Origin: Ambrosia x helenae
Taxonomy: Eukaryota > Streptophyta > Magnoliopsida > Asterales > Asteraceae
Reading direction: 5' to 3'
Assembly: GCA_030844895.1 (NCBI GenBank)
Contig: CM061228.1
Coordinates: 57,878,718-57,942,717 of the forward strand
Length of the DNA: 64,000 nucleotides
A program made the position numbers and the translations under genes. The notes beneath the pieces were generated by a model. It worked only from the letters and a program-made list of their open reading frames with translations, ran no database searches and was not told where the DNA came from. Positions 10,096-22,789 of the stretch are shown one piece after another; positions within the stretch are counted from its first letter, which is position 1; each line of letters opens with the position of its first letter.

Positions 10096-10291
10096 CATTC
10101 GCCCATTCGGTTGGTCGAATGTGGGATTTTCTTTGTTCAATCGTATGTTTTGTTGGGCGAAGGAGAGTGTTCATGAATTTTTCTCATTCGAACCCTTTTG
10201 ATTTCATTCGTACCCTTTCAATAGGGTCGAAGGAGACAAAAGTTTCTCCTTCGTATGACCAAAACGGGCGAAGGAACAAGCCTATATATAT
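10096..10291 (+). promoter_or_regulatory. TTCG/GGCGAA motif array and TATA box, copy 2
   Basis: This is the counterpart of 155-350. The array runs from 10096 to about 10275 and TATATATAT lies at 10283-10291. Confidence 0.45.
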
Positions 10292-10771
10292 CCATCTTCT
10301 CATTCGAACCTCAGTTATATTTTTTTCCCAGATTTTTAACTGTAAACTCACCTTGTTGCTCGTTCATTTTACATCATCTCATTGTGTTCATACATTCATA
10401 CTGATCATTGTGCTATCATTTTTACAGGTTTTCATCAACATTTCAGCCTTTAATCTCTGTTTTACAATTCCGAGCCCTAACTGTCTAAAAACGTTTAAAA
10501 TCAACATAATAACACCAATTGATGCTCAGGGTTTATTGTGTGTGTGTGTGTTTTAGGGGGAGATAGAACCAAAATCAGAGTTTAAAACTTGTCAGATTGT
10601 TCAATCATGGTTTAAACCCTAGTTTTTGGGTGAAAACACAAACACAATAAATAATTGTTGAAACGGTTGTTTTAGAAATGTTTATCGGCATTATTAGGAC
10701 TGATTTCAATCAAATGGACATGTTTAGGATCATTAAATTTCAAAATTGTAATTTCAAAAATATGAACTGTT

Positions 10772-11006
10772 TCATTCGACCAGATCGAATGGGCGAAGGA
10801 AGAGTTTCATATGGTCGAATGAGGATTAGTTGGGCGAATGAAACATTTTTCTCAAATTAATACATTCGTACCCTTTGTTTCTCATTCGTACCAATAAAAA
10901 AGCCCCTTCGTACCCCCGTTTGGGCGAAAGAGGAGGTTTTTGACCAAAAATGTTCATTTTTGAAATTTTGACGATTTTTAACATGTGTTTTTGTTTGTTT
11001 TTGCAG
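10772..11006 (+). promoter_or_regulatory. Second motif array and splice acceptor, copy 2
   Basis: The motif cluster covers 10772-10931 and the acceptor TTTTTGCAG ends at 11006. The ATG of the accessory ORF is at 11015. An in-frame ATG at 10985 lies inside the presumed intron and is not preferred as the start. Confidence 0.5.
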
Positions 11007-11014
11007 ATCTAACA

Positions 11015-12264
11015 ATGTCTGAACAGCAGAAGACGACGGAACAAGCAGGATCCTCATCACAGCCTGCTAAACAGCTAGATTTTGAGAACGCGCACAACTG
11101 TTGTGCATATCTTGGAGATGTGAAGAAGCACACTGAATTCGTCGGCATCATTGATTTTCTGAAGAGAAGCAGGGTGATTGATGCTATTGCTACGCCGACA
11201 GTGATCTACAGAGATATGATACAGGAATTCTGGTCTAATGCTAAACTAGATTTCTGGAAGTGTGAATCTTGCTTGACGAGCAAAATTCAGGGACAACGAG
11301 TCATTGTGTGCAAAGAGGATTTAAGAGAAGAATTGAATCTGAATGATGATCCGAAAGATCCAAAGGAGTTTACATTCATGGATCAACGAAAGTGTTTTCT
11401 CAGGATGAAGTACAATGGACCAATCACTGACGGTTCGTTGCATAAAGGAAAACTGTGCCCACAATTCAAGTATCTAGCACATGTTTTAATTCACATCTTC
11501 GGATCTGCAGCAGGAGGTTATGATTTGATGAGGAAGAGCATCAGTTCGATGATGGTTGCTTTAGTATTGAACAAACCGTTCAATGTCTCTGGCATGCTGA
11601 TGTCTCACTTATTGGAGCCCGTGAATGGAACGAGGAACCTGAAGTTTCTTTTATATCCTCGTTTTCTTCAAATGATATTCGATCACAAGTATAAAGAGCT
11701 GAAGAGAGATCCTAAACACATTGTTGTTCAGGAACACATGTCACTGAATACACTAGCTAGAATGAAAGCTTATAAGGGTTTGTCTGTTGAAGAACGTCCT
11801 CCAGTTAGACGTTTGTTTGGACATCTAGCTAGAGTGGATTACACAGATCCGGGTGAAGGGCTGGTGAGGAATGTGAACAGTGATTCTGATCAGGATAATC
11901 CTTTACATCATGTTGATCCTGACGCTAAGCGCGCAAGAGACAAGTTGTGAATGTTGGCGCGAAGAGTGGTAAGACAAAGAAACCAGAGATAAGGATTGAG
12001 GTTTCTGAACCAGAGAAGAAGAAAAGTACTCAGAGAAGAAATAAGAGAATGGCGAAAAAGGGATTGAATTTAGTTGATGAAGCGTCCATTGATTCAGAAG
12101 AGACGATAGAGGAAGAACAATGGAATTCTGATGCTGAAACGGTAGAGACGACCATGCCCAAGGCCACTGAGGCTGGTGCGTCTGCTAGCCAGAATGTTGA
12201 GGATCAAGGGAACAAAAGCCCTATTCCTGTTGATGTAGAAGAACTGGGTTTTAATGTTGAATAG
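11015..12264 (+). CDS. Retroelement accessory ORF, N-terminal part, copy 2
   Basis: The frame is open from MSEQQ at 11015 to about 11933, the longest uninterrupted N-terminal copy (about 306 residues). Near 11935 two extra bases (GCGCGC where the other copies have GCGC) shift the frame into a stop. The original frame resumes at 11947 and ends at the same TAG (12262-12264) seen in the other copies. Apart from that insertion, only scattered substitutions such as a Val/Ile change in the HVLIHVFG region separate it from copies 1 and 3. The product is unknown. Confidence 0.7.
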
Positions 12265-12282
12265 ACGTTTGTTGGATCTCCT

Positions 12283-14594
12283 GTGCAAGCTGCTAGAAAA
12301 GAGAAGAAGAAACAGGAGAAGCCAAGCATTAAGAGGAAGAAAGAGATAGAATCTTTGATAGCTGGAAAGAAACTGCCACCAGCTACAAGTTCTAAATCAC
12401 CGGTTACTGCACCAGTTCATAAGAAGCAGAAGACTGCAACAACATCTAGCACACCACAAACTGAAGAAATACCGATGGATGATGTTAATGAAGCATTGGA
12501 TAATGTGCTAAAGAAGATCAGAAAAGGTAAATTACCTGATGTTGTTGAACCACCAAAGAAGACAAAAGTATCGGTGGACAGTGATATTATGACTGCTGTG
12601 AATCAGAGACTTTCTGAGATGATGAATCTGATTAACAAACAACAGACGGAGATTGAGCAGTTAAAGTCCAATGACAAGAAGATGTTGGAAGTCGTAGTCA
12701 CATCGGCAGATGATAATGAGACCTTGAAGAAGACAATCAAGAGATTGAAGAGAGAAAACAAGAAGTTGCTGAAACATGAGCAACGTAATACCAGGAGGAT
12801 CATAGTCTTGAAGGAGGAGAATAACAGTTGAAAAAGAGTGACAAGCATATGGATGATCTGATCAAGAACTTGTACTCTCAAGCTCCTCAACTTCAAGCTG
12901 GTGAAGTAGACAAAGAAAGAGAAGAAGAGCAAGTTGACTTCGAACTGTCTGATGAAGAAGAAGATGATGAACTTGATGAGGATGCTGGTAACGATACAAA
13001 GAAGAAGAAGAAGGATGATAAAGATGATGGAGGATCGGATGATGGTTCGAGTGATGGAGACGGCTCTGCGTTTGATGATAGTAGTGATGACGATGATGAT
13101 GACGTTGATAAGTTTACGTACGAGAAACGTGACTCAGATAAGGGTGGTGAATCGAGCTCTAAAGCTCCTGTGAGAATGTTGATGATGATATATTTTGGAA
13201 CGAGAAATTGCAGTCATTGTCTGAAGAAGATAAGAACAAGTATCGCCAGATGCTCACTGATCGGGTTTGGACGATCGACATGACTAGCAGGTTTCCAGAA
13301 ATATTTGAATCGAACAATAAACTATTCGAGTTGGAGTATGATGACCTGATCTTGAGGATGGGGAAGTTTCTACTTCTACGGCTATTTTGAAAGAGATTCT
13401 TGAAGGTTTAGCAAAGCAAGTAGGCAAGACGCTGGAAGAATTACTTGCAGATAACTTTATTCCTAAGATTCCTAAGAAAGAAGCTGGAAATCATTCGGAT
13501 GATCGTGATGTTCCTGCATTCGAGGAAGTCGAAATGGAAGATATTACGAGCGAAGAGTATCCACAATATTTCAGGACAAATCAAGATTGTGGATTTTCTT
13601 TCTCAGATGAACTGCTAAACCATGCCGAGAAGCTAGCAAAAAGAAAAGAGCAAAGTCTTTGAAGATGAAATCTTTAAAGGGCATAACAAGCCACGGTTCG
13701 AGCAGTCAGAAAGTTTGAAAGAGTTGTTAAAGAAATTGAAAGAAAAGGAATAATCGTCCGAAACCTGATATTCAAGGAAGCTTTTACAAACTTCATAATA
13801 GGATTTTCAAAGGTCGTGCATTGGCCTGGAAGTTTGTTAAGGAGTTGAGGTGTTTCGCAGTAAAGTGGGAGAAGGGGATCTTGTATTTCGACAAGTTTCA
13901 TCACTTGAAGACCCTTCCGTATTGGGCAATCAGAGATATTTGTCGTCACCGTCTAACGGGAGCGTCAAATAGTCAGATTACGTACTTTGCTGAAAAGATG
14001 ACTAGGGAAAGCCGAACCAAATGGGACTTGTTTACACCACAATATCTAAAGCGAATTGTTCATAAGAAGGATATTGATTTGATAACTGGTATGCCCAAGG
14101 TGACTTTAAAATACAAACCACCGCAAGTGTTGAAAAAGATTCCTTTGATGCCTATTCCGCAACACTTTGCCAAAGATTTCATCTGGTGGTATTATGATTG
14201 GAAGATTGCAGAGGCCGTAATCGTGTTGAAGGATGGAGAGACGAATTACAAGAAAGTGCATATCTTTGATCCCATGTGGTTGATAAACTGTTCACATGAG
14301 GATATTATCATGCTATTCTACAATCCTATCTATTCAGATGCAAAAGATGCTGAGCAAGCAAGAAAATACCAACGTGTGGTATTTCTATGCTTTGCGTTTG
14401 ATATCAATGCTGGATGTGATTATGATGAGAAGTTGGGAAAGTTTGTGGAGAAGCAAAAGGTGCCAGAGCTGAAAACGAAGAAGCAAAAGCAATTTCATGA
14501 ACCGGTGTTGACAAGAGAACAGCAGATTCAAAGACACATCAGACTGATGAACATAAGGATGGACGAACAACGACGAACACAATCCAAGCAATAG
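12283..14594 (+). pseudogene. Retroelement accessory ORF, C-terminal part, copy 2 (multiple indels)
   Basis: This stretch is nearly identical to 2339-4648 but broken by small indels: one base lost near 12824, one lost near 13170, changes at 13345-13378, one base gained near 13640 and two lost near 13750. All are in or next to short runs of one base or of a short repeat. Because the sites differ from those in copies 1 and 3, sequencing or consensus error is a better explanation than decay. The stop codon position (14592-14594) agrees with the other copies. Confidence 0.7.
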
Positions 14595-14608
14595 TCGAGG
14601 GGGGAGTT

Positions 14609-15110
14609 TGTAGATGCAAAAGTGCGACTAAAGCTTTGGATTGTAATACATAATATGTTTTGGTAATGGCGAAGGTGCGAAGGAGAGTTTTAATAGGTGC
14701 GAAGGAAGATTAATTGGTGCGAAGGAAGCAGCTTGGACGAAGGAAAACTTAGATTATAGTAGAACTTGGTTCGACCAGTCAATGTGGGCGAACCTGCACA
14801 TTCGCATGAACAATTTGGGCGAATGTGCAGTCTATAAATAGACAAGTTTGATTTTTGAATGTAACTTTTGATCATTATTATTCCCTCCACTTTCAGAAAC
14901 TCTCTCTAGTGTTTTGTTAAACCTGTTTATCGTTCATACCTTGATTGTATCTATATTTCAACGTGTAAACAAGTGTTTATTAATGAAAATGTTTGAAAAT
15001 GATGATCTGTGTGTTTGAATCTGTTTGATTATTATTTTGTGATAGTTTTAGGGTTTCCGCACCTGAAACTAACTTGTTTGATCAATCTTTGTTTGTTATC
15101 GATCCTTTCA
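14609..15110 (+). mobile_element. 3' LTR of the retroelement, copy 2
   Basis: TG...CA, 502 bp, preceded by a purine tract one G longer than in copy 1. The U3 motif array is at 14667-14823 and TATAAATA at 14833-14840. Confidence 0.65.
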
Positions 15111-16170
15111 CACACATACAATATATGTTAAACATAGATTAGGATTACATGTTCATATGTTAGGATGTGTTAAAATGCGTTAAACACGACAAACTGGAAA
15201 ATCTGGAAAACATAAGCCTTGGTTCGACCAATAGCGTGGGGCGAACCTGGCATAGACCTTGGTTTGACCCAGCGTGGGGGCGAACTTGTAAGGGGAGAAC
15301 AACATAAAGGTTCATTCGACCTTGTACAGGGGGCGAACGTGGGTACCTTCGACCTTGTACAAGGGGCGAACGTGGACCAGTATAAATACCACACTTTGTC
15401 ATTTTTCACCATTTCACAAACCCTAAACGCCTCTAAACACTCTCTAGCAACTTTAATCATTAAGGAAGGAGTTTTTGCTCTTGTTTTCCATAATCTAACA
15501 TAAAAACATCTTCTAAACAAAGATCTAAGGTGTGTTCTTCATCCTAAATCCTTTTTAAAGCATTTTGATTCGTTATCATTAAACCCCAAGAGTCCAGATC
15601 TGATTCAAACATGTTTTCATGGATAAAAACCTTCCTAACATCTTTCTAAACAAAACCTATTCATAAACAATGAGTTTTCATACAAATTAACATGTGTTAA
15701 TGGTGTTTGATGTGGTGTTATATTATTTGATGATTAATTGTTGTATAGATGTTATAACAATGATCTAGGACTGTTATGGATGATGATTTATGATTGAGAT
15801 ACGTTACAATTGATTATTGATGATGTTTTGCTCATTTTGGGGATTTTGGGTTAGATCTAGGGCTTGTTCATGATGATAGTGACAGGGATATGATTGGGGG
15901 TTTCTTGTTCATGATAATCTAAGTATATTAAGTTGATTATTGATTGATTTCAGAAAGTTTCCTAATTGGGTAAAGATTGCATGCGTTTGATGTGACATCT
16001 CCATAATTTTCCATTTCGGGTAACTTGTAAAGCGGACGGATTTCGGGATAAAATTGGTAGGGTTTTGTAGGAATATGTTAATGATAGTTTGCTGCTGTGA
16101 TTAGTGATGTTTCGTGATGTTTTCGGATCGTTTAGATGCGTTTTGGTGCGTTTTATGAAGTTCTGCAGCA

Positions 16171-16500
16171 AAGGGTCGAACGTGGAACTCATTCGACCCT
16201 TCGTAGGGTCGAATGTGGCTCAAAAGGGTCGAATGTGGGTCAAATGCGTCGAAGGTGTCTCAAATGGGTCGAATGTAGCCCCATAGGGTCGAATGTGGGT
16301 GTCTGGGGGTCGAATGTGGGTGCCTGGGGTCGAATCTGGGTGCCCGGGGGCGAATTAACACGTGTTAGGGTCGAATTAACACGTGTTAGGGTCGAATTAA
16401 CATATTTAAGGTCGAATAAACATATGTTAGGGTCAAATAAACATGTGTTAGGTCAAATGAACTTATGAATAGGTTGAATGAACATTATGAGGGTTGAACC
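16171..16500 (+). repeat. GGGTCGAA motif array 2 in LTR-A, copy 2
   Basis: This has the same unit order as 6226-6556, with a few single-base differences. Confidence 0.75.
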
Positions 16501-16673
16501 AAGGTCCATGGGTCGGACCAGAAGCCCATGTGTGACATCCGTCACCTTTCATTTTATCTTTTGTCCGACTTTAGTCCCTATCATTTCATTTATTTACATT
16601 TATAATCCCTGTAATTCGAAGCTTTGGATTTAATAATAAAAGTTTCTTGCATCGTTGTCGTAATTCTTTTCTT

Positions 16674-16674
16674 A

Positions 16675-16733
<59 letters not shown>
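16674..16733 (+). repeat. AAT trinucleotide microsatellite, copy 2
   Basis: Uninterrupted AAT run, about 20 units, inside LTR-B. Confidence 0.9.
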
Positions 16734-16735
<2 letters not shown>

Positions 16736-16910
16736 TTAGTTTTAAACATTATACTAAATAAACCATCTATCCTAATCCATTAACATAACCCAACCAAATC
16801 TACCCATAACCCAACATAGACTAAGCCCACATCAACAGGCCCAAAACACCCGCCCAAATTCTGTTTCCCTTCCCCTACTTGTAGCGAAAAAAAATATATG
16901 GAAGTTTGAA

Positions 16911-16977
16911 GCCGACCGGACTCGAACCCGAGTCAGAAGCCTGATACACTTCAACACAAATCACTGGACCACACGGC
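16911..16977 (-). other. tRNA-like module 1, copy 2
   Basis: Identical in layout to 6972-7038: minus-strand B box GGTTCGAGTCC and pairable GCCG/CGGC ends. Confidence 0.5.
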
Positions 16978-17577
16978 ATTTGTTTGGAAAAGCTAGGCAC
17001 CAATTAATTTTATCAACTCCTGCAAAGATTAGAAGCTCACTGCTTCTTCTTCGCGACCCGACGCACGCCAAACCTGACCCACCGACAAGATTATTCAAAT
17101 TCGACGCACTTAAAAACTGTTTTTGGAAACTATAATCAACCCTTAATCATAAACGCGTTTACTGGTCTCAATTACAGCTCATAATGAGCTGGAATTAGCT
17201 CGACGTTGACCCGGATTGACCAATCAATTCAACCTTCCATTTCTGCGCTTTCCCTATAAATTGAAGCCTACCCTAGAACCTAAATGTGCCAAAATCCATC
17301 TCCCCACTCTCAATTTCTACTAAATCCTAGTAATAATCTGCAAGAAGTTCGTTGTTTGACTTTTCGTTTGATCTCAGATTCATCTTGTAAGTTTGAATTT
17401 TCGCTTTAATTTGATTCACTTACAGTATACGAACAATAACCCTATGGTTTCATGGGTTATTGTTTGATAATTTGCCTAATTGATAAGCTAGGGTTCGATA
17501 CATGTATATTTGGGGAAGATGATATAATAACGATTCTGTATAATTTTCTTTTTATTCAAATTTCAACACCAAAACTG

Positions 17578-17647
17578 ATGTAGATCAGTTGGTGGTAGTG
17601 CAGTAGGGAAACGCATCTGGCCTTGGGTTCGATCCCAGTCCCAAGCG
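17578..17647 (+). other. tRNA-like module 2, copy 2
   Basis: A-box-like TAGATCAGTTGG and B box GGTTCGATCCC (17626-17636). Confidence 0.5.
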
Positions 17648-17732
17648 TTTTACATCTCATTTTCTTTTGTAACATAAAACTAAGCACTAAACAGACTATA
17701 TGATTAATTGAAACTGATTCAAAACGTTCTTA

Positions 17733-17805
17733 GGGTCTAGCCCAGTTGGAGCTGGGCTTGTGAATAAAACACGAACCGGACCAGTGCTCGGGTTCGATCC
17801 TCACA
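17733..17805 (+). other. tRNA-like module 3, copy 2
   Basis: TAGCCCAGTTGG fits the A-box consensus fully, and GGTTCGATCCT follows at 17791-17801. The inverted pair AGCCCAGTTGGAGCTGGGCT could form a D-arm-like hairpin. Confidence 0.5.
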
Positions 17806-20800
17806 AACAACAACATTTTTTTTATCCCTTGTTATTTATATATTTAACATAATAATTTTTAAATTAGTTTTAAAATACTAAAAATGCTTTATAAATTCTA
17901 TAAAAATTATTTTACGTTAATCTGATGACAAAGTTCATTATGCAATTTTTAAATTTTCAAAAATCATTCATTTAATATATATTATAAATATTACAAATTT
18001 ATTCATTTATAATTTTAAAATTCCATAAAAATATCTAAACGACTTTATAAAATCCCACAAAAAATTATTTTAAACTTGTAGATCAATAAGTATTTCAGAA
18101 ATATATTTTATTCCAGAAAAACCGTTTATTTAATATTTTTAATTAATTTTTGTTATTTTTAATCATAAATAAATCATAACAAATTCATTTTTCAATATTT
18201 TTATACCAAAATTTTACATAAATTATTTCTATCCATTTAGAACAGAAATATAAATTTTAATTTGGAATTTCTTAAATTTTAATATTTTTAGATATTAAAA
18301 TTTTATCTTTGACAAATAGAAATAAATATACTAAATATTCAATTTTTGAGAAAATAATTTTATAAAAATTATTTTCATATCTACAACATTATAACACAAC
18401 CATCATTAATCAAAATTTTACAAAAAGTCTTTTATTTATTAATTTTTCTAATTTTTTCTATTTATTAGATCATTAACAAATTAATTAACAATTATCTATC
18501 CCCAAATTAGGAACCCTAGAACTACTTGTACCCTAAGTTCATTCTCTTACCAATTATCTAATTCTTTAGGTTAATTCTTTAGGATAATCCTAATTCATAT
18601 CACGTTGTTCGGTAGAGTCTCAAGTTATTACGCGAACTGTGAGTATTTCCTATCCCCTTTTTGCTTTTATTCATTTTTGGGGTGTTACATGTACACTTAT
18701 ACAAATTACAATTACAAGTTCACATTTTTACAATACAATTCTAGTACTATGTGCAATTGCTTACTTACGTGCTTTATGCTTAGACAATACATGTAGAATA
18801 CATTTGTACTTAGTGAAATCATTAACATGGTACAAGCCGACCTTAACATTGGATAGCGCTATTGGATTGACAACCCGCCTAGGTTGATTCTCCCCCTTTT
18901 TCATCGGAGAATCCGTGGTCATTGTTAAGTTTTTATCCATTTATTGGATAAGTACACCCCGCCGTCATTTAGTACATTATACAGTCACAGGACTGATTTC
19001 GCTCATTTGTATGATACATAGTTTACATAATTGCACTATAGCTTTGCACTTGAATTGTATACCTTTTTCAACTTACTGTATGTATTAAAATTAGGAATGC
19101 TCACCAACATTTCTTATTTTGACCAACCTATTTTGTACATGTTTCAGGTGCAGTTTGATTTTAGTACTATAGCATGGGACTTTAGTGCTTGCTTTTAATA
19201 AGTTATTTCAATTTTCATGTTTCATTCAGACTTTTGTATTTGTTTTCCATTTCATCTACGTAAGACAATTTAAATTATTCAATAATATATTTACATTTTA
19301 GTACCATGTGCTTTTGAACAATCGTCACTACGTGACACCTCGATGATTCCGCCATCGGTTGGGGTGTTACACCTTGGGGGCGAACCAAACACAGGAAACT
19401 CCCAATTCGACCTTACGACTTCGTATATGCGATATTTGATGCAAACTAAGTGTTTTATACTTGAAACTTATGTGTTAACCTTATGTGCATGACTAATTGA
19501 TGTAATGGGTCACCAACGGGATGTTGGGTCTGTATGGTATGTCCGGTTAACGTTTAAAACGCACTTTTTAACACACGATAGTCAAGATCTGGACAATCGG
19601 GGACTAGTTAACCTTCGGGTTAGTAGTCAATACACTTATTCAAACACATTGATAGGTTGTCACTAAGTTGGGTCATCATACACGTGTTGGAATTCTAAGT
19701 ATCTGAATGGCGCACTTTTAAGGTGAGTTTCACGGCCCTCTTTTATACTCTTTTCTCTCGGGGGAGAAACATGCACACGTTTTAACAATGCAACGATTAT
19801 GTTTTGAAGACGTAACTCTTATGGAACGTAACACTTTTGGAAACATAACACTTTTAGAAACATGACGCTTTTTGGGAATGTAACTCTTTTGAGAGATGTG
19901 ACACTTTTGACACTTGGCATTTTTAAACATTGGCACTTGGCATTTGGCACTTATTTACTATACGATGCAACCCAAAGTCCCTATTGAAACCATGAATGTG
20001 CGGGGCACAACGGGGGAAATGTAGATAGATCTATTGGGCGTGACGAACCCCACTCGACGGTTGGGAGTCGGGCGGGTGCATATTGTCTCTACTTGACACT
20101 TGGCACTTGGCACTTAAACATGGGCAGCACTTTGAGCAACGCTTGTCAGTAATGGTTTCAGCAACACAATCGTAGTAGTAAGGGAACGTTTGTTATTTAC
20201 TTAAAGGTTTTACACACTTGGTACTTTTGAGATGAAACTCTTTACGCTTGAAACGTTTTGTGAACTTAAAACCTGTGAACTCACCAGCATTATATGTTGA
20301 CATCTTTTTGGCATGTTTTTCTCAGGTCGCTAAGGTAGCAGCATCGAGTTTAGGCGCACGGAGTTGCACTTGCGTGCTAGGATCATGTTTCACGTTTTGG
20401 ATTGTTAAACTTTAAACTTATGTCTCATCGTTATTCAGTTTTGTAAAACTAAATTTGCTTCCGCTGTGTTTTGAATCATAGTCTTTGAAACTATTGCATG
20501 GTTTGGTTTACGTATCTTTTCACATATAGTTGTCGTTCGTTGTGACCGTTGACTTGGATCCTTGTGTGCCACGCGCCTCGCGGTAAAACTCCGCAAGTGA
20601 AAATTTGAGGGTGTGACAACTTATAAATGACAACATGTATTTTAAAAGAAAGATCTGTTGGCAACTCAACATATGTAATGAAACAACTGTCATCCAATAC
20701 AATTTTCTAATTAAAAAAAACCACAAATCTTTAGAAAATTTGCAAGTGATCTTGCTAATACATTCAAATCAACTTTGATTATAACATGTCTTTACACAGC

Positions 20801-20950
20801 TATGAGTCTTCAAGACATATTTCTTTCTCTGACTGAAAGCATCTTTAAAAGATGAACCTTGAAAGATCAACATACACAAGGTGTGTTTACTCTGCTTGCT
20901 AATAGAAAAGACAAAAACATTCACGTTATACTTCAACAACAAACCTTGAA

Positions 20951-21394
20951 TGAAAGCTGACGAGGTAGGGCCCAGTTAAGTCAAACCGTCCCATACCACA
21001 GTTAACTCAAGCCCAATAAAGAAAGACCCAATTTAAAGGAGTCAAAGCGGTCAACATGATAGTCAAATGGAATCAAGACGAAAGCGAGATCCATGGACAA
21101 ACAATCAGGCAATGATTTTCTCCTTTGGCAAAAAGAACGGACTAATAGCAAAACAGCAAGCTATAAAAGGAGGATGAAAGGTAAAAGCAAATCATCACTA
21201 TCTCAATTATCATTACTACATTCTTTTTTACTAGAAAACAATACTTATTCTCACGCCGGAGGGTGGTCACAGGATTACCCCAATCCTGTGGCGAGTCCTA
21301 ACGGTGTTTTCTCTTGCAGGAATAACCTTCTCACTCATTTTGGACGATTTGGGAAGATCTCTTTGTATCATCTAGAAGATTCAGAGCGTTAACC
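20951..21394 (+). mobile_element. LTR-C, small solo LTR, copy 2
   Basis: A promoter-like block with TATAAAAG at 21162-21169 is followed by a leader containing GCCGGAGGGTGGTCACAGG, a hairpin (CACAGGATTA against AATCCTGTG) and CCTAACGGTG, then a splice-acceptor-like TTCTCTTGCAG. This CGGAGGG...TAACGGTG combination is typical of plant Gypsy LTR leader regions as I know them. It separates two copies of a 115-bp direct repeat. The exact ends are approximate and no clear target duplication was found. Confidence 0.5.
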
Positions 21395-22192
21395 AGGTTC
21401 TTACTTCTTCAAAAGCATCTTAAAAAAGATGAACCTTGATAGATCAACATACTCAAGGTGTTTCCTTACATACTCTGTTTGCTAATAGAACACAAAAAGA
21501 TTCACGGTTATACTTCAACAACAACAAACCTTGAAAACAAACCTAAAGAAATAACAAATTCAACAAACATACATGTTGACAACTACAACAGCGGGAACCC
21601 CATTACACAGCAGTAATCGCAAACTTCTTCCTCAAAAGATAAGCATAGTGACGTAAAAGCATAATCGCAATCAATGTCTTGGCTGACAACATCTAGAAAA
21701 ACACTTGATTGCATAAGCTAACGCCTGTAGCTGTTAACGGTAAAATATTCACAAAAAATACAACATCTACCATGAGTCAAATTAATCAAACACACAACTT
21801 GAACAGACAAAAACTAAGACGCATTAAACAATCGCATAAATCTCTTTAAAAAAGCAAAAGACATACCTATCTTGACTTTGACGCATTGAATCTTCAACCG
21901 TTGGTAATGATACAAGTAATATTTTCCTCTGATTGTAAGAATCTTCCAAAATCAACAACTTTTTCGATCTAAATACTCTGGTTGCTAATGAAACAGACAA
22001 AAGATTGACGGTTATTGGAAAACAAACGGATAAGTATTATTGTTATTGTTATGATGGATTAGAATCTCGTCACCTGATACTTGAATCCTTCGATTTGAAT
22101 GTGACTGTGAGAGAAGCATCTGTTATTATGATTTAAGAATTTAAGAGAAAACGGTAAAATATTTGAGAGGGAGAGAGACAGAGATATGATAC

Positions 22193-22202
22193 CTTTATAT
22201 AG
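22193..22202 (-). promoter_or_regulatory. Minus-strand TATA box with CT-rich start region, copy 2
   Basis: On the minus strand CTATATAAAG is followed within 25 bases by TCTCTGTCTCTCTCCCTCTC, a typical plant core promoter with a Y-patch. Downstream on that strand lie the direct-repeat units but no long ORF, so any transcript would probably be non-coding. Confidence 0.45.
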
Positions 22203-22789
22203 TTATGTAATGGGGTTTTGAGTTTGAAATTTGAATTTGAATTTGGAGCTCAAATTTAGAAGCAACAGTCGTTTGAACCTCTGTTAGAGCAAGTGGCAAA
22301 TATTTAATTAATTTATTACTAACCGCTGTTGAGCCAAGCGCTGTTGAGGCAAGTGGCCCACATTATTATTTTAATTCTATTTTAAGCTGAAGAATGACAT
22401 CACTTTTTACATAAGCAAGGCATTGTTGGTCTGTCTCTAAAGCTGCCATGTCAGCTTTTCTAAGGTTTTTTTTATGTCACTCACGACTCTTCTATTATAG
22501 TTAGTATAGATAGATACATAGATTGATGGGTATGAAAATAATATAAGAGATTGATAACAATAGCCTAAAGGGGTGTATTGGTGGGTGAAATTGGGTAGAA
22601 TAATATGTTATTAATAAATCAAAGCCAACAAAATCAATGTTACCAAGACGATGTCGTCACATATACCGACATGAGAAAATCGGGCAAAGGATTAGCGTGT
22701 GAAACAACAAGTCCGGGTGAAGGTTTGACGAGTGAAGTTCAAGCTGTGATCGAAAATAGTTAAATAAATATATTTTGTCATTCATTATT

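Larger units (their letters stand above)
8695..15110 (+). mobile_element. LTR retrotransposon, 3' part, copy 2
   Basis: This is the same element as at 1-5163 but with 1.25 kb more upstream sequence (8695-9942). That extra stretch is AT-rich, contains no recognisable pol domain and no conserved ORF, and looks like untranslated spacer. The piece starts abruptly after the gap. The 5' LTR and primer-binding site are not in the window. Confidence 0.7.
16531..19371 (+). mobile_element. LTR-B, copy 2 (complete solo-LTR-like insertion)
   Basis: Begins TGTGACATCC and ends GGGGTGTTACA, 2,841 bp, flanked by CCATG (16526-16530) and CCTTG (19372-19376). No internal retroelement domains are present, so it behaves as a solo LTR nested in LTR-A. 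The TATA-like CCTATAAATTG lies near 17254. The region 17840-18500 is extremely AT-rich. A second GGGGTGTTACA at 18679-18689 might mark an older nested end. It lacks coding sequence. Confidence 0.6.
15111..20618 (+). mobile_element. LTR-A, copy 2, interrupted by LTR-B
   Basis: LTR-A sequence occupies 15111-16530 and 19372-20618 around the LTR-B insertion. It ends GAGGGTGTGACA at 20618. Array 1 is at 15217-15376, TATAAATA at 15381-15388 and array 2 at 16171-16500. After the insertion, array-like TTGGGGGCGAACC and ATTCGACC units continue briefly. The 3' part has ACTCACCAGCATT and TCTCAGGTCGCTAAGGTAGC, and terminal CGCGGTAAAACTCCGCAAGTG. All of these recur on the opposite strand in the LTR at 59313-61953, which shows the two belong to one family. 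Its first few hundred bases should lie upstream of the retroelement insertion. Confidence 0.6.
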
